From: Verrucomicrobiales bacterium
Lineage (GTDB): Bacteria; Verrucomicrobiota; Verrucomicrobiia; Verrucomicrobiales; DEV007
Direction: 5' to 3'
NCBI GenBank assembly: GCA_012960505.1
Contig: DUBC01000048.1
Location: 1 to 64,000 of the forward strand
Length of the DNA stretch: 64,000 nucleotides
Under the pieces are notes generated by a model. It had not been told where the DNA came from. It was given only the letters and a program-made list of their open reading frames with translations, and searched no databases. This document shows, piece after piece, positions 28,029-36,174 of this stretch. Each line of letters starts with the position of its first letter. Position 1 is the first letter of the stretch. A program made the translations under genes and the position numbers.

Positions 28029-30391
28029 AAGTTTCACTCGATTGGTTAGGCAAACATATTGACCTAACATCTTACTCGCCAGAAGACCTTGACCGTCTTT
28101 TGACTTTCTCAGGCATTGAAGTGGAAAACATCATAACGATGCCTGACAAAGTTATTGTTGCAGAAATTAAAACCATAGAACCTCATTCTAACGCGGATAA
28201 ACTATCAGTCTGCATGGTAGACGATGGCACCGAAGATTTTCGCCAAATCGTATGTGGAGCTAAAAATTTTAAAATAGGTGATAAAGTCCCGCTCGCATTA
28301 CCTGGCGCTAAACTTGAAAATGAGTTTTCCATCAAGCAAAGTAAACTGCGAGGCACAGAATCTCATGGCATGCTCTGCAGCAAAAGTGAACTTGGAGGAA
28401 ATGATGATCAAGGATTGTGGATATTACCCGAAGAATACAATATTGGCGTCCCACTTAATACAATTTATCCAACAATTTTTGATCTTGAGATTACTCCCAA
28501 TCGCCCTGATTGCCTCAGTCATCTAGGCATTGCTAGAGAATTGTCAGCATTGTCTGACAATAAGTTGAAAGGCAATTCTGATTACGCATTTTCCGAAAAT
28601 CCACAGCGAATTGCAGAAGAATCAGAAATAAGCAACTTAGCTCCAAAAACATGTAGCCTTTATACTACTCGGATAATCAGAAATGTTCATGTAACAGAAA
28701 GCCCTGATTGGCTCAAAACAAAACTTGAGTCCATCGGATTACGCTCAATCAATAATATTGTGGACATCACAAACTTCGTTATGATGGAAATGGGGCAACC
28801 TTTGCATGCTTTTGACTTTAACACTCTCGAAGGAGGAATCTGTATCAGACCAGCAAAGAATGGTGAAAAATTCACCGCACTTGATGGTTTAAACTATGAT
28901 CTAAGCATAGATGACTTAGTGATTGCGGATGAAATGAAAGCAATTGCTATTGCAGGAATCATGGGAGGAATTGACACCGGAATCACAGAAAAATCTCAAG
29001 ATGTGCTCCTCGAATCTGCTTACTTTCTCTCGTCATCAATAAGAAAAAGCAGTCGGAGCCTGAACCTCTCTACTGCCTCCAGTTATCGATTCGAAAGGGG
29101 TGTGGATCCCTCGCAAATAATTGGATCTTCGGAATTAGCTACAAAATTAATATTGGAATTGGCTGGAGGAAAAGCAGAAAAAGAAACCGTTATTTTTAAT
29201 GCGGATCAAGACTCCCTGCCAAGTATTTCATTAGATGCAGACAAATGCAGAGCGGTTCTTGGACATAATCTAAAGAATCAAGAAATGTTTGAAATACTTG
29301 AAAAACTCAGGCTACGAAAAGCAGCTGATAGAGATAATATTTCTGATTGGGAAATTCCCAGTTATCGAAGAGATTTAACTCGACCCGCCGATCTACACGA
29401 AGAAATCGCTAGAGTTTACGGAATCGACAATATCCCATCACGTCAAGCCGGTTGGTTCTCTAAATCTTCAGAAGCTGACCAATTCTTCGATTTTATAGAA
29501 ACTACAGCCAATGAACTTTCATCAATTGGTTTCTATGAAACACGCACAATTAAACTGACATCAAAACTCAAGATTGCTGATTGTGTATGCACTGACAATT
29601 CCAATGCTATTGCGATTAAAAATCCACTGAACGATGACCTGACCCATATGCGCCCTGGACTAATCGCCTCTTTAATTGATGTGGCAGAACGAAATCTGCA
29701 TCAAGGAGCAGAAGGATTACGTTTTTTCGAAACAGGCACTGTATTTCCTGGCAATAAAATAAGTGAGGAGGCTCAACATTTAGCCATTCTCATTTCTGGA
29801 CCAGAACAAAGCTCATGGATTAATCCATCTCCAAACCCAGCTGATTTTTTTACATTAAAAGGTATATTAGAACGAATAATCGATAAGCCTATAGAATTAA
29901 TTATTGCTGACTCGAAGCAAGAAAATGCCGCATTTATTGCTAATATTGCTATAGATGAGGAAATTATAGGGCGCGCTGCTCAAATTACACCTTCAAGAGC
30001 CCGGCAAATAGATGCTCGGCATCAAATCTTTGTAGCAGAGATGAATCTAGATTTGGTTTTTGAAGAAAGTTCACGGCAAATCATCTATAAGGAGCTACCA
30101 AAATATCCCGCAATCCGGCGCGATATCGCCATGGAGCTGCCTCTTTCATTGCCTAATATAGAGATTGAAAAAGTCTTACTAGGCATAGATTCCAATCTAC
30201 TAGAATCATTTAAAATCTTTGATTTATTTTACGATGAGACTGGGAATCGAATGGATAAAAATAAAAAATCAATTGCTTATTCGTTGACCTATCGCAATCA
30301 TGAGCGCACACTAAAATCAGCAGAAGTTGATACTGAGCATGAGAAAATTCTCAGTGAATTGAGATTAAAACTGCCAATAGAATTCCGCTGA
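28025..30391 (+). CDS. pheT: Phenylalanine-tRNA ligase beta subunit
   Basis: The 788-residue beta subunit carries the tRNA-binding and editing parts of the enzyme. It starts MKVSLDWLGKHIDL and has an EMAP-like OB fold (about 40-150, including EPHSNADKLSVCMVDDG and IVCGAKNF), the B3/B4 editing domain (IRNVHVTESPDWLKTKLESI, about 210-400), the B5 domain, a catalytic-like core and a C-terminal anticodon-binding fold (YPAIRRDIAMELPLSL to the end). The length matches the long bacterial type. It is the last protein gene of the operon; a 6S RNA gene starts about 50 bases downstream. Confidence 0.97.
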   Translation: MKVSLDWLGKHIDLTSYSPEDLDRLLTFSGIEVENIITMPDKVIVAEIKTIEPHSNADKLSVCMVDDGTEDFRQIVCGAKNFKIGDKVPLALPGAKLENEFSIKQSKLRGTESHGMLCSKSELGGNDDQGLWILPEEYNIGVPLNTIYPTIFDLEITPNRPDCLSHLGIARELSALSDNKLKGNSDYAFSENPQRIAEESEISNLAPKTCSLYTTRIIRNVHVTESPDWLKTKLESIGLRSINNIVDITNFVMMEMGQPLHAFDFNTLEGGICIRPAKNGEKFTALDGLNYDLSIDDLVIADEMKAIAIAGIMGGIDTGITEKSQDVLLESAYFLSSSIRKSSRSLNLSTASSYRFERGVDPSQIIGSSELATKLILELAGGKAEKETVIFNADQDSLPSISLDADKCRAVLGHNLKNQEMFEILEKLRLRKAADRDNISDWEIPSYRRDLTRPADLHEEIARVYGIDNIPSRQAGWFSKSSEADQFFDFIETTANELSSIGFYETRTIKLTSKLKIADCVCTDNSNAIAIKNPLNDDLTHMRPGLIASLIDVAERNLHQGAEGLRFFETGTVFPGNKISEEAQHLAILISGPEQSSWINPSPNPADFFTLKGILERIIDKPIELIIADSKQENAAFIANIAIDEEIIGRAAQITPSRARQIDARHQIFVAEMNLDLVFEESSRQIIYKELPKYPAIRRDIAMELPLSLPNIEIEKVLLGIDSNLLESFKIFDLFYDETGNRMDKNKKSIAYSLTYRNHERTLKSAEVDTEHEKILSELRLKLPIEFR

Positions 30392-30442
30392 AAATATATT
30401 CTTGGAAATAAATACACCAAGAAATGTTCTTTGATTTTTAGT

Positions 30443-30640
30443 TTTGAGAGAACCCTGCCGTGTTCGCGTTCGCGGATAACATGGGCCCGGCCCGTTAGTA
30501 CGTTAAAGGGAGGCTTAGCCGGTTGTTTGATGTCAGGCCTTCGCTGGAAGGCAGATTTCAGCAAGGCGGCCACCCACCTGGAATTCACCGGGAGACGTGA
30601 GCCCTCAAGTTCCGCAGTCGGCATAATGTGGGGCCTCAAT
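30443..30640 (+). ncRNA. ssrS: 6S RNA
   Basis: A locally GC-rich block of about 198 bases with no gene looks like 6S RNA, which binds the housekeeping RNA polymerase in stationary phase. The 5' part reads CCCTGCCGTGTTCGCG, close to the E. coli CTGAGATGTTCGC, followed by GGGCCCGGCCC. The 3' part has CCACCTGGAATTCACC and CAGTCGGCATAATG, close to E. coli CGGCGGCATCTCGG. TTGAG (30444-30448) pairs with CTCAA (30635-30639), and TGCCG (30456-30460) with CGGCA (30619-30623). The apical hairpin GCCTTC/GAAGGC (30537-30552) sits at the exact middle, as in 6S. A terminator follows at once. Ends are approximate. Confidence 0.78.
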
Positions 30641-30679
30641 TAAAAAGCACTTCAGCTAACCCTGGAGTGCTTTTTAATT
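30638..30679. terminator. Intrinsic terminator after 6S RNA, bidirectional
   Basis: AATTAAAAAGCACT (30638-30651) pairs perfectly with AGTGCTTTTTAATT (30666-30679) around a 14-base loop. The A/T runs on both sides make it work in both directions: for 6S RNA on the plus strand and for the coiled-coil gene at 30713-31450 on the minus strand. Confidence 0.85.
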
Positions 30680-30712
30680 ACTATCGAATAATAAATAACA
30701 TCAAAAACTAAA

Positions 30713-31450
30713 TCACCTATCAATACCTCCAACCGATTCCTTTTTATGAACCTGATCGTTAATCAAACCATTTCCATCATAAATGCCCCGCAACCCACTC
30801 AAGTGTGCGGCAGCTTCTTTATCCTGAACGCTAAAAAAAGTTGGTCCCTTTTCAGTGAAATCCAACCTTGCTGACAAAAATCTATTATCCATTTGCAGTT
30901 TATTTATGCGCATCTGTAAATCCTCAAGAGCTACCTCTTTCAATCGGTTTGTTTTTAGCAATTGGCTACTATCCCTTTGAGATTCTTCATACTTAACCCG
31001 CAAAAGACTATACTCCTCACCAATCTTCGCCAATTTATTTGACTGAGAAGACAACGCCTGACTTAAGGCTTGAAACTCCGCTTTAAGCTCTTTTTTCTCA
31101 TCTTGAAGAGTATACTTTTCCTGGTTCCACTTCTCTTTAGTTAAATAATTTTCCTTTAAAACCGATGCTAAATTAATCTGCAATTTCTCAACCTTATGTT
31201 CTTGCTTCAAAAGACGCTTAGAAAGGGCTGTGTTCGAGCCTTGAGCAACATACAACACAGATTGATAATCTTGCAATTTGTTGATATGACTAGCGTTTTC
31301 AGCAATTGCGGATTCTAAATGTTTTTCAAATGTAGTACTTTGGGATTTCAGAAAATCAACCCGGGCCGACAAACTGCGAACTTTACTGCCAGTTCTTCCT
31401 AGTAGGATTAAAAAAAATGAAAGGATTAGAGAATAAACAAAAAATCGCAA
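30713..31450 (-). CDS. Membrane-anchored coiled-coil protein, unknown family
   Basis: The 245-residue product has an N-terminal hydrophobic segment (FFVYSLILSFFLILLG, residues 3-18) and then about 180 residues of uninterrupted charged heptad-like helix (LDFLKSQSTTFEKHLES, LKAEFQALSQALSSQSNK), ending in a short non-helical tail. It should be anchored in the inner membrane with a long coiled-coil rod, probably periplasmic. I cannot assign a family. It shares the bidirectional terminator with the 6S RNA gene and is divergent from the acetyltransferase gene. Confidence 0.7.
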   Translation of the reverse strand: MRFFVYSLILSFFLILLGRTGSKVRSLSARVDFLKSQSTTFEKHLESAIAENASHINKLQDYQSVLYVAQGSNTALSKRLLKQEHKVEKLQINLASVLKENYLTKEKWNQEKYTLQDEKKELKAEFQALSQALSSQSNKLAKIGEEYSLLRVKYEESQRDSSQLLKTNRLKEVALEDLQMRINKLQMDNRFLSARLDFTEKGPTFFSVQDKEAAAHLSGLRGIYDGNGLINDQVHKKESVGGIDR

Positions 31451-31610
31451 TGGTCAGTATAAATTAATATCATGGAAAGTAATAATTATTAATTTTTAAT
31501 CAACATATAATTTTTATATATATTAAATAAAATGATATAATCAAAATTTTCACTACTTATAATGATTTATTTATACAATTCATCAATCACTGTTAATTTC
31601 ACTTAACCTA

Positions 31611-32090
31611 ATGCCCTTCCAAAAAGTAGTTTCCTCAGACGATACTGTAATCGTTCCAGCCATTTTGGATGATTTACCTCAACTCATACAGCTCCTGATG
31701 GAACTGTTTGAAATGGAAGGAGATTTCGAACCCAATTCAGAAAAACAAGAAAAAGGTCTAAAATTAATCTTGGAGCATCCTCATCGTGGGCGAATCCTAG
31801 TTATAAAAAATGAATGTAAAATTATTGGTATGGTAAACATGCTCTTTACTATAAGCACTGCAAAAGGAGGGTTAGTTCTTCTATTAGAAGATTTCATAAT
31901 TCATCCAATCAATCGCGGGCAAGGTTATGGGAAAAAACTTCTAACAGCCGTTAAGGAATTTGCACAACAAAAAGATTTTAAACGCATTACGCTCTTAACC
32001 GATAAAATCAGTGATGAGTCGCAGAATTTCTTTAATAAAGAAGGGTTTCAATTCTCAAAAATGATCCCAATGAGACTTCACCTTAATTGA
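31611..32090 (+). CDS. GNAT family N-acetyltransferase
   Basis: This 159-residue protein is a single GNAT domain that would transfer an acyl group from acetyl-CoA to an amine. The acetyl-CoA pyrophosphate loop is RGQGYGKKLL (about 108-117), preceded by strand beta4 (LVLLLEDFIIHP) and followed by LTDKISDESQNFFNKEGFQ, the usual C-terminal motif that ends with the bulged strand. The acceptor cannot be told from sequence. The upstream 160 bases are very AT-rich and contain two TATAAT boxes (31536-31541 and 31558-31563), either of which could be the promoter -10. Confidence 0.88.
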   Translation: MPFQKVVSSDDTVIVPAILDDLPQLIQLLMELFEMEGDFEPNSEKQEKGLKLILEHPHRGRILVIKNECKIIGMVNMLFTISTAKGGLVLLLEDFIIHPINRGQGYGKKLLTAVKEFAQQKDFKRITLLTDKISDESQNFFNKEGFQFSKMIPMRLHLN

Positions 32091-32145
32091 AGATAACTAT
32101 TTGAAGCATCCTAAATAAAATGCTCCATTCTAGATTTTACCTATA

Positions 32146-32182
32146 GAGAATAGGGTGTATCATTTATGCCCCTATTTTTCTC
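32146..32182. promoter_or_regulatory. Hairpin upstream of the sulfite reductase gene
   Basis: GAGAATAGGG (32146-32155) can pair with CCCTATTTTTCTC (32170-32182) with a small bulge. It lies 56 bases after the acetyltransferase stop and 78 bases before the sulfite reductase start. The T-rich 3' arm would suit a weak terminator of the acetyltransferase gene; a role in the sulfite reductase leader is the alternative. Confidence 0.3.
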
Positions 32183-32259
32183 CATAACTTATCTACTAAG
32201 GCCCTGAGCAAAACTAGATTTTACTAATTACCAAAAAGAAACGAAAACCTCAAAATTGC

Positions 32260-33969
32260 ATGGCACGCCAAAGCGTAGAAGAAATCAAAGCTGAAAACCG
32301 AGGGCTTTACGGCAAGATTATTGAAACTCTACTTTCAAACGAATCTCATTTCGAAGAAGCTGAATATCAATTACTAAAGTTTCACGGCAGCTATCAACAG
32401 GACAATCGTGACAGTCGCAGAGAACGTCGCAAACAAAAACTCGATAAAGAGTGGATGTTTATGGTTCGCACTAAAATGCCTTCAGGGACACTTACTCCTG
32501 AACAATACCTAGCCCACGATTCTATGGCTGATAAGTTAGGGAATTCAACAATGCGATTGACTACAAGGCAGGGAATCCAATTGCACGGCATACTGAAGGG
32601 GCATCTTCGTGACGCAATTCGATACATCTCCGATTGCGGTTTAACAACATGGGGCGCATGCGGAGATGTCGTAAGAAACACTATGGGCCCCGCAGCACCA
32701 ATAAAAGATGAAGCTCACTCATCAGCACTTGAATTAGCAGATGAAATAAGTCAAGTATTCAGCGCACAAACAAGCTCTTACAGTTCGATCTGGTTAAATG
32801 GCGAAAAGTTAGAACTAAATACTAATAATATAAGCGAACCAGAAAATGAGCCGCTCTATGGGGAGCTATATTTACCTCGAAAATTCAAAATCGGAATCGC
32901 CATACCCCCACGTAATGATGTGGATCTGTACAGTCAAGATGTTGGGCTAGTTATGCATACAGAGAACAATAAAGTGCTTGGTTATTCAATTTATGTTGGT
33001 GGAGGTTTCGGAATGACCCACGGTATAGAAACAACTTATCCATGCCTTGCCAAACCTTTATTTTACTGTTCAAAAAAAGACATCGCAAAAGCATGTGAAG
33101 CAATCATAATTGTACAAAGAGATAACGGTGATAGAACAGATCGTAAACATGCACGGTTAAAGTACCTTGTAGCTGAGAGAGGTATTGATTGGTTCAGAAA
33201 AGAAGTTCAAAAAATTATCAGTTTCCCTACTGAGGAAATTAGAAAAGCAAACTTCGATACCGTTTCAGATCAGTTAGGTTGGCACGAGCAAGGAGACGGA
33301 AAGCTCTTTGTCGGTATTCATGTAGCGCAGGGAAGAATTAAAGATAATGAAGAAAAACAAAATCGAACTGCCTTTCGCCAAATTGCACAAAAATTCAATT
33401 GCTCAGTCCGAATAACACCAAATGCAAATATTTACTTTTACGATATAGAAGAAAGCAACCGTTCCGATATCGATCAGATATTAAAAGATTTCAAAATACC
33501 AGTCGGGAATGATTTTACTGCTACCCGTCAAACTGCGCATGCTTGCGTAGCTTTGCCGACTTGCGGCCTTGCTCTTGCAGAGAGTGAGCGTGTTTTTGAT
33601 ACATTATTAGATTCAATTGATTCTCTCTTAAACGAATTAGGCTTAGATAAAGATCAAATATTAATCAGAATGACCGGTTGTCCAAATGGTTGCGCAAGAC
33701 CATACAATGCTGATTTTGCATTTGTCGGTAGGGCACCAAATAAATATGCCATGTTTGTTGGCGGCTCTAGCTCTGGAGATCGTTTAGCAAGCCTCCATAA
33801 GAAATCAGTCTTGTTCGATGAAATACAAGGTGAGATCCGAATTCTCCTCCAGGACTTTGTCGAAAACCGTTTAAGACAAGAAACATTTAGTGCATTCTGG
33901 GGCCGAACTCACGAAGAATTAACTCATCCAATCCCCAAACAGTTTCATTTGGAAAAAAATGAATATTAA
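32260..33969 (+). CDS. cysI: Assimilatory sulfite reductase hemoprotein
   Basis: The enzyme reduces sulfite to sulfide with six electrons, using siroheme and a 4Fe-4S cluster. The 569-residue product has both family repeats: an N-terminal substrate-side motif (MRLTTRQGIQLHGILK, about 97-112) and the cluster ligands in ACVALPTCGLA (about 427-437) and TGCPNGCARPY (about 471-481). The length equals E. coli CysI (570), and the family also includes ferredoxin-dependent reductases. No flavoprotein CysJ, ferredoxin or other sulfate-assimilation gene is adjacent, so the electron donor is unknown. Nitrite reductase is unlikely given the close match to CysI motifs. Confidence 0.92.
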   Translation: MARQSVEEIKAENRGLYGKIIETLLSNESHFEEAEYQLLKFHGSYQQDNRDSRRERRKQKLDKEWMFMVRTKMPSGTLTPEQYLAHDSMADKLGNSTMRLTTRQGIQLHGILKGHLRDAIRYISDCGLTTWGACGDVVRNTMGPAAPIKDEAHSSALELADEISQVFSAQTSSYSSIWLNGEKLELNTNNISEPENEPLYGELYLPRKFKIGIAIPPRNDVDLYSQDVGLVMHTENNKVLGYSIYVGGGFGMTHGIETTYPCLAKPLFYCSKKDIAKACEAIIIVQRDNGDRTDRKHARLKYLVAERGIDWFRKEVQKIISFPTEEIRKANFDTVSDQLGWHEQGDGKLFVGIHVAQGRIKDNEEKQNRTAFRQIAQKFNCSVRITPNANIYFYDIEESNRSDIDQILKDFKIPVGNDFTATRQTAHACVALPTCGLALAESERVFDTLLDSIDSLLNELGLDKDQILIRMTGCPNGCARPYNADFAFVGRAPNKYAMFVGGSSSGDRLASLHKKSVLFDEIQGEIRILLQDFVENRLRQETFSAFWGRTHEELTHPIPKQFHLEKNEY

Positions 33970-34005
33970 AACACTTCTGTTCTATATATTATCGGAAAAA
34001 ATAAA

Positions 34006-34080
34006 TGGTGCGCGATACTGGATTTGAACCAGTGACCCCCACAATGTCAATGTGGTGCTCTACCCCTGAGCTAACCGCGC
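34006..34080 (-). tRNA. tRNA-Val (GAC)
   Basis: Read on the minus strand, the 75 bases form a complete cloverleaf. The acceptor stem is GCGCGGT paired with ATCGCGC, followed by an encoded ACCA end. The D arm contains AGCTCAGGGGTAGAGC, and the anticodon stem CCACA/TGTGG encloses the loop TTGACAT with anticodon GAC. The T arm is CTGGTTCAAATCCAG. GAC reads the valine codon GUC. It lies between cysI and the H1-like gene. Confidence 0.97.
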
Positions 34081-34176
34081 ATGTTATTCCAATTAATTAC
34101 ACACAGAGCGAAAGATACTCAAACCATTTTCAATTACAGTTTTTATTATTTTGGATCATCGGCTAAAAAGAGGCAC

Positions 34177-34210
34177 AAAAAAGCTCTGGCACTTTCGAGC
34201 CAGAGCTTTT
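34177..34210 (-). terminator. Intrinsic terminator downstream of the H1-like gene
   Basis: AAAAGCTCTGGC (34179-34190) pairs perfectly with GCCAGAGCTTTT (34199-34210) around an eight-base loop. On the minus strand the stem is followed by a run of T, so it should stop transcription of the H1-like gene, whose stop codon is about 90 bases upstream. Confidence 0.85.
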
Positions 34211-34298
34211 GTGATCCTCTTTGCTGAAACTCAGAAAAATAAATTCTCCTGCGAGCGCTAGCGTGAGGTTACTATGAGTTGCGCTCAAAGTAGCAATG

Positions 34299-34634
34299 CT
34301 ACTTACGCTTCTTAGCGGCCTTCTTAGCAGGCTTACGCTTAGCAGCCTTCTTAGCAGCCTTCTTAGCAGGCTTCTTAGCAGCCTTCTTAGCAGGCTTCTT
34401 AGCAGCCTTCTTAGCAGGTTTACGCTTAGCAGCCTTCTTAGCGGGCTTCTTAGCAGCCTTCTTAGCAGGTTTACGCTTTGCAGCCTTCTTAGCAGGTTTC
34501 TTAGCAGGTTTACGCTTAGCAGGCTTCTTAGCAGCCTTCTTAGCAGGTTTACGCTTTGCAGCCTTCTTAGCAGGCTTACGGTTTGCAGTTTTTTTTGGTG
34601 CAGCTTTTTTGCGTGCAACTTTCTTTTTTGCCAT
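34299..34634 (-). CDS. Histone H1-like Lys/Ala/Pro-rich DNA-binding protein
   Basis: The 111-residue product is almost entirely Lys, Ala, Pro and Arg, built from imperfect KKAAKKPA and KRKPAKKA octads after the start MAKKKVARKKAAPKK. Such tails resemble eukaryotic linker histone H1 and the bacterial H1-like proteins (chlamydial Hc1/Hc2, AlgP), which bind and compact DNA without sequence specificity. Chlamydiae belong to the same superphylum as Verrucomicrobia. I chose this frame because the other two give only Leu/Arg or Leu/Ser strings. A strong terminator lies 90 bases downstream, and a near-palindrome (34657-34672) is just upstream of the ATG. The function is inferred from composition. Confidence 0.88.
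   Translation of the reverse strand: MAKKKVARKKAAPKKTANRKPAKKAAKRKPAKKAAKKPAKRKPAKKPAKKAAKRKPAKKAAKKPAKKAAKRKPAKKAAKKPAKKAAKKPAKKAAKKAAKRKPAKKAAKKRK
34306..34590. repeat. Imperfect 24-bp tandem repeats within the H1-like gene
   Basis: The coding strand repeats a 24-base unit encoding the octad KKAAKKPA, seen on the plus strand as variations of CTTCTTAGCAGGCTTCTTAG. Copies differ by silent changes and by whole-octad rearrangements (KRKPAKKA against KKPAKKAA), so the array has grown and shuffled by recombination rather than by recent simple slippage. Confidence 0.85.
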
Positions 34635-34656
34635 GGCAGTTTTGTTCTTGGTTAAG

Positions 34657-34672
34657 GGCTTGTTAACGAGCC
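34657..34672. promoter_or_regulatory. Near-perfect palindrome upstream of the H1-like gene
   Basis: GGCTTGTTAACGAGCC is symmetric around GTTAAC with a single mismatched pair (T opposite G). It lies 23 bases upstream of the H1-like ATG, within the likely leader, and could be an operator or a small hairpin. Upstream on the minus strand, a TATAAA box (plus strand about 34689-34694) would put the palindrome just after the start of transcription. Confidence 0.35.
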
Positions 34673-34921
34673 GCTATTAAGATGATGTTTTATAGATATC
34701 TTGCAAATGTTTTCTGCGAAGATTTTTTAAAAAAAAATATCTTTGGTTTTCCATCTATTTCCCAAATAATAGTAAAGTGTTAGTGGTTTCTTCCACTTGT
34801 AAAAAAAATTAATAATTTCTTGTCGCTACCTCTATAAACATTTTTTGCTTAACCTAAATAGCAAACACATATCAGTAAAATACAGGTGAAAAAGCTTATT
34901 TATGTTAACTAATTAATTACA

Positions 34922-36169
34922 TCAAACAGAATTCAACTCACTAATATCGTGCCCTCTTATTTCAAAAATTCTTAAAATAGTCTCTTCAATTAAATTGTTT
35001 GGGCAAGAAGCACCTGCGGTAATGCCTACAGTTATTGGTCGACTAGAATTAAAAAAGTTTCCTGAATATGTAGTCTTTTCCATTTTTTTCTCTAAATCAA
35101 AATGTACAATTTGTTCAAACGATTCCAAACAATTGGCATTTCGAATAAAAAATGAAGGTATTTTTTCTTCTCCTATTTCGACTAAGTGTGCCGTATTTGA
35201 GCTATTATAACCACCAACAACTAACAGCACATCCATTTCCAATTTAAGCATTTCATATAGTGCATCTTGCCTTTCTTGAGTAGCTCCACAAATAGTATCA
35301 AAAAATTGGAAGTTGTCCTTTGCCAACTCTTCATCCCTATCCTTAATCGCCTCGTATAGTTTCTTTTGAATCTCCTCAGTTTCGCCTTTCAACATTGTTG
35401 TTTGATTCGCTACACCTATTTTATTTAGGTGTTTGTCAGGATCAAATCCAGACGAATAAGCATCTCTAAACTTCTGTAAAAAATTCTCTTTGATCCCACC
35501 TTCCCTTATATAATTACAAACATATTCACAATCCTCAATAGTAAGAATCACTAAGTAATGCCCTCCTAAGTCATCAGTTGCCCTACTTGCAGTTGCTCTC
35601 GTTTCCTCGTGATCTGCTTTACCATGGATAATAGCTGTAAAATCTTCCTTAGCATAATTACGAACTCTCTTCCATACTCTCATAACATCGCCGCATGTTG
35701 TATCTACTATTTGGCAACCCTTCCTATCAATCTGAGCCATTAATGTAATTTCCGCACCAAAGGCAGGGACGATAACTATATCATCCTTCGTTAAATCGTT
35801 AATCGTGGCATCAGGGTTGTTCCCTGCCAGATTCATAATCCCCATTTTTTGAAGTCGATTATTAACCTCTGGGTTATGAATTATTTCGCCAATCAAATAA
35901 ATGTTTTTATGGGGGAAAACTTGCCTAGTTGCATACGCAAGATCTATGGCCCTCTCCACTCCGTAACAAAACCCAAATTCTTTAGCTAATATGACAGTAG
36001 TAGTCTCGATTGTATATCTGCCGCCAGATTGTCTAAATTTTTCAACAATACGGCTGCGATAATGTTTTTCTACCTTGGTCTGCACATGAGGCATAACTTC
36101 TGGTGTTCTTACATTAACACGCCGATTTTTCATCTTCTTCTTCTCCTCATTCTTATCTGCGGCCTGCAT
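34922..36169 (-). CDS. ispH: 4-hydroxy-3-methylbut-2-enyl diphosphate reductase, long type
   Basis: IspH (LytB) makes isopentenyl and dimethylallyl diphosphate in the last step of the MEP pathway using a 4Fe-4S cluster. The 415-residue product has the three cluster cysteines in FGFCYGVERAI (Cys68), VDTTCGDVMRV (Cys159) and GASCPNNLIEE (near 389). It also has the substrate histidines in EIIHNPEV and HGKADHEET. At 415 residues it is about 100 longer than E. coli IspH and has the N-terminal extension and inserts of plant and cyanobacterial enzymes. The stop of ispH is followed by 287 gene-free bases before the H1-like gene. The L,D-transpeptidase gene lies five bases upstream on the same strand. 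Confidence 0.95.
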   Translation of the reverse strand: MQAADKNEEKKKMKNRRVNVRTPEVMPHVQTKVEKHYRSRIVEKFRQSGGRYTIETTTVILAKEFGFCYGVERAIDLAYATRQVFPHKNIYLIGEIIHNPEVNNRLQKMGIMNLAGNNPDATINDLTKDDIVIVPAFGAEITLMAQIDRKGCQIVDTTCGDVMRVWKRVRNYAKEDFTAIIHGKADHEETRATASRATDDLGGHYLVILTIEDCEYVCNYIREGGIKENFLQKFRDAYSSGFDPDKHLNKIGVANQTTMLKGETEEIQKKLYEAIKDRDEELAKDNFQFFDTICGATQERQDALYEMLKLEMDVLLVVGGYNSSNTAHLVEIGEEKIPSFFIRNANCLESFEQIVHFDLEKKMEKTTYSGNFFNSSRPITVGITAGASCPNNLIEETILRIFEIRGHDISELNSV

Positions 36170-36174
36170 GTCTA

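Noticed and set aside
32091..32259. Possible SAM or cysteine-related riboswitch upstream of cysI
   Set aside because: Only a short bulged hairpin is present, and no conserved riboswitch core is recognisable.
34163..34655. Long Leu/Arg and Leu/Ser frames overlapping the H1-like gene on both strands
   Set aside because: They are out-of-frame readings of the Lys/Ala/Pro repeat array. Only the minus-strand frame at 34299-34634 has a natural start, the H1-like composition and a terminator behind it.
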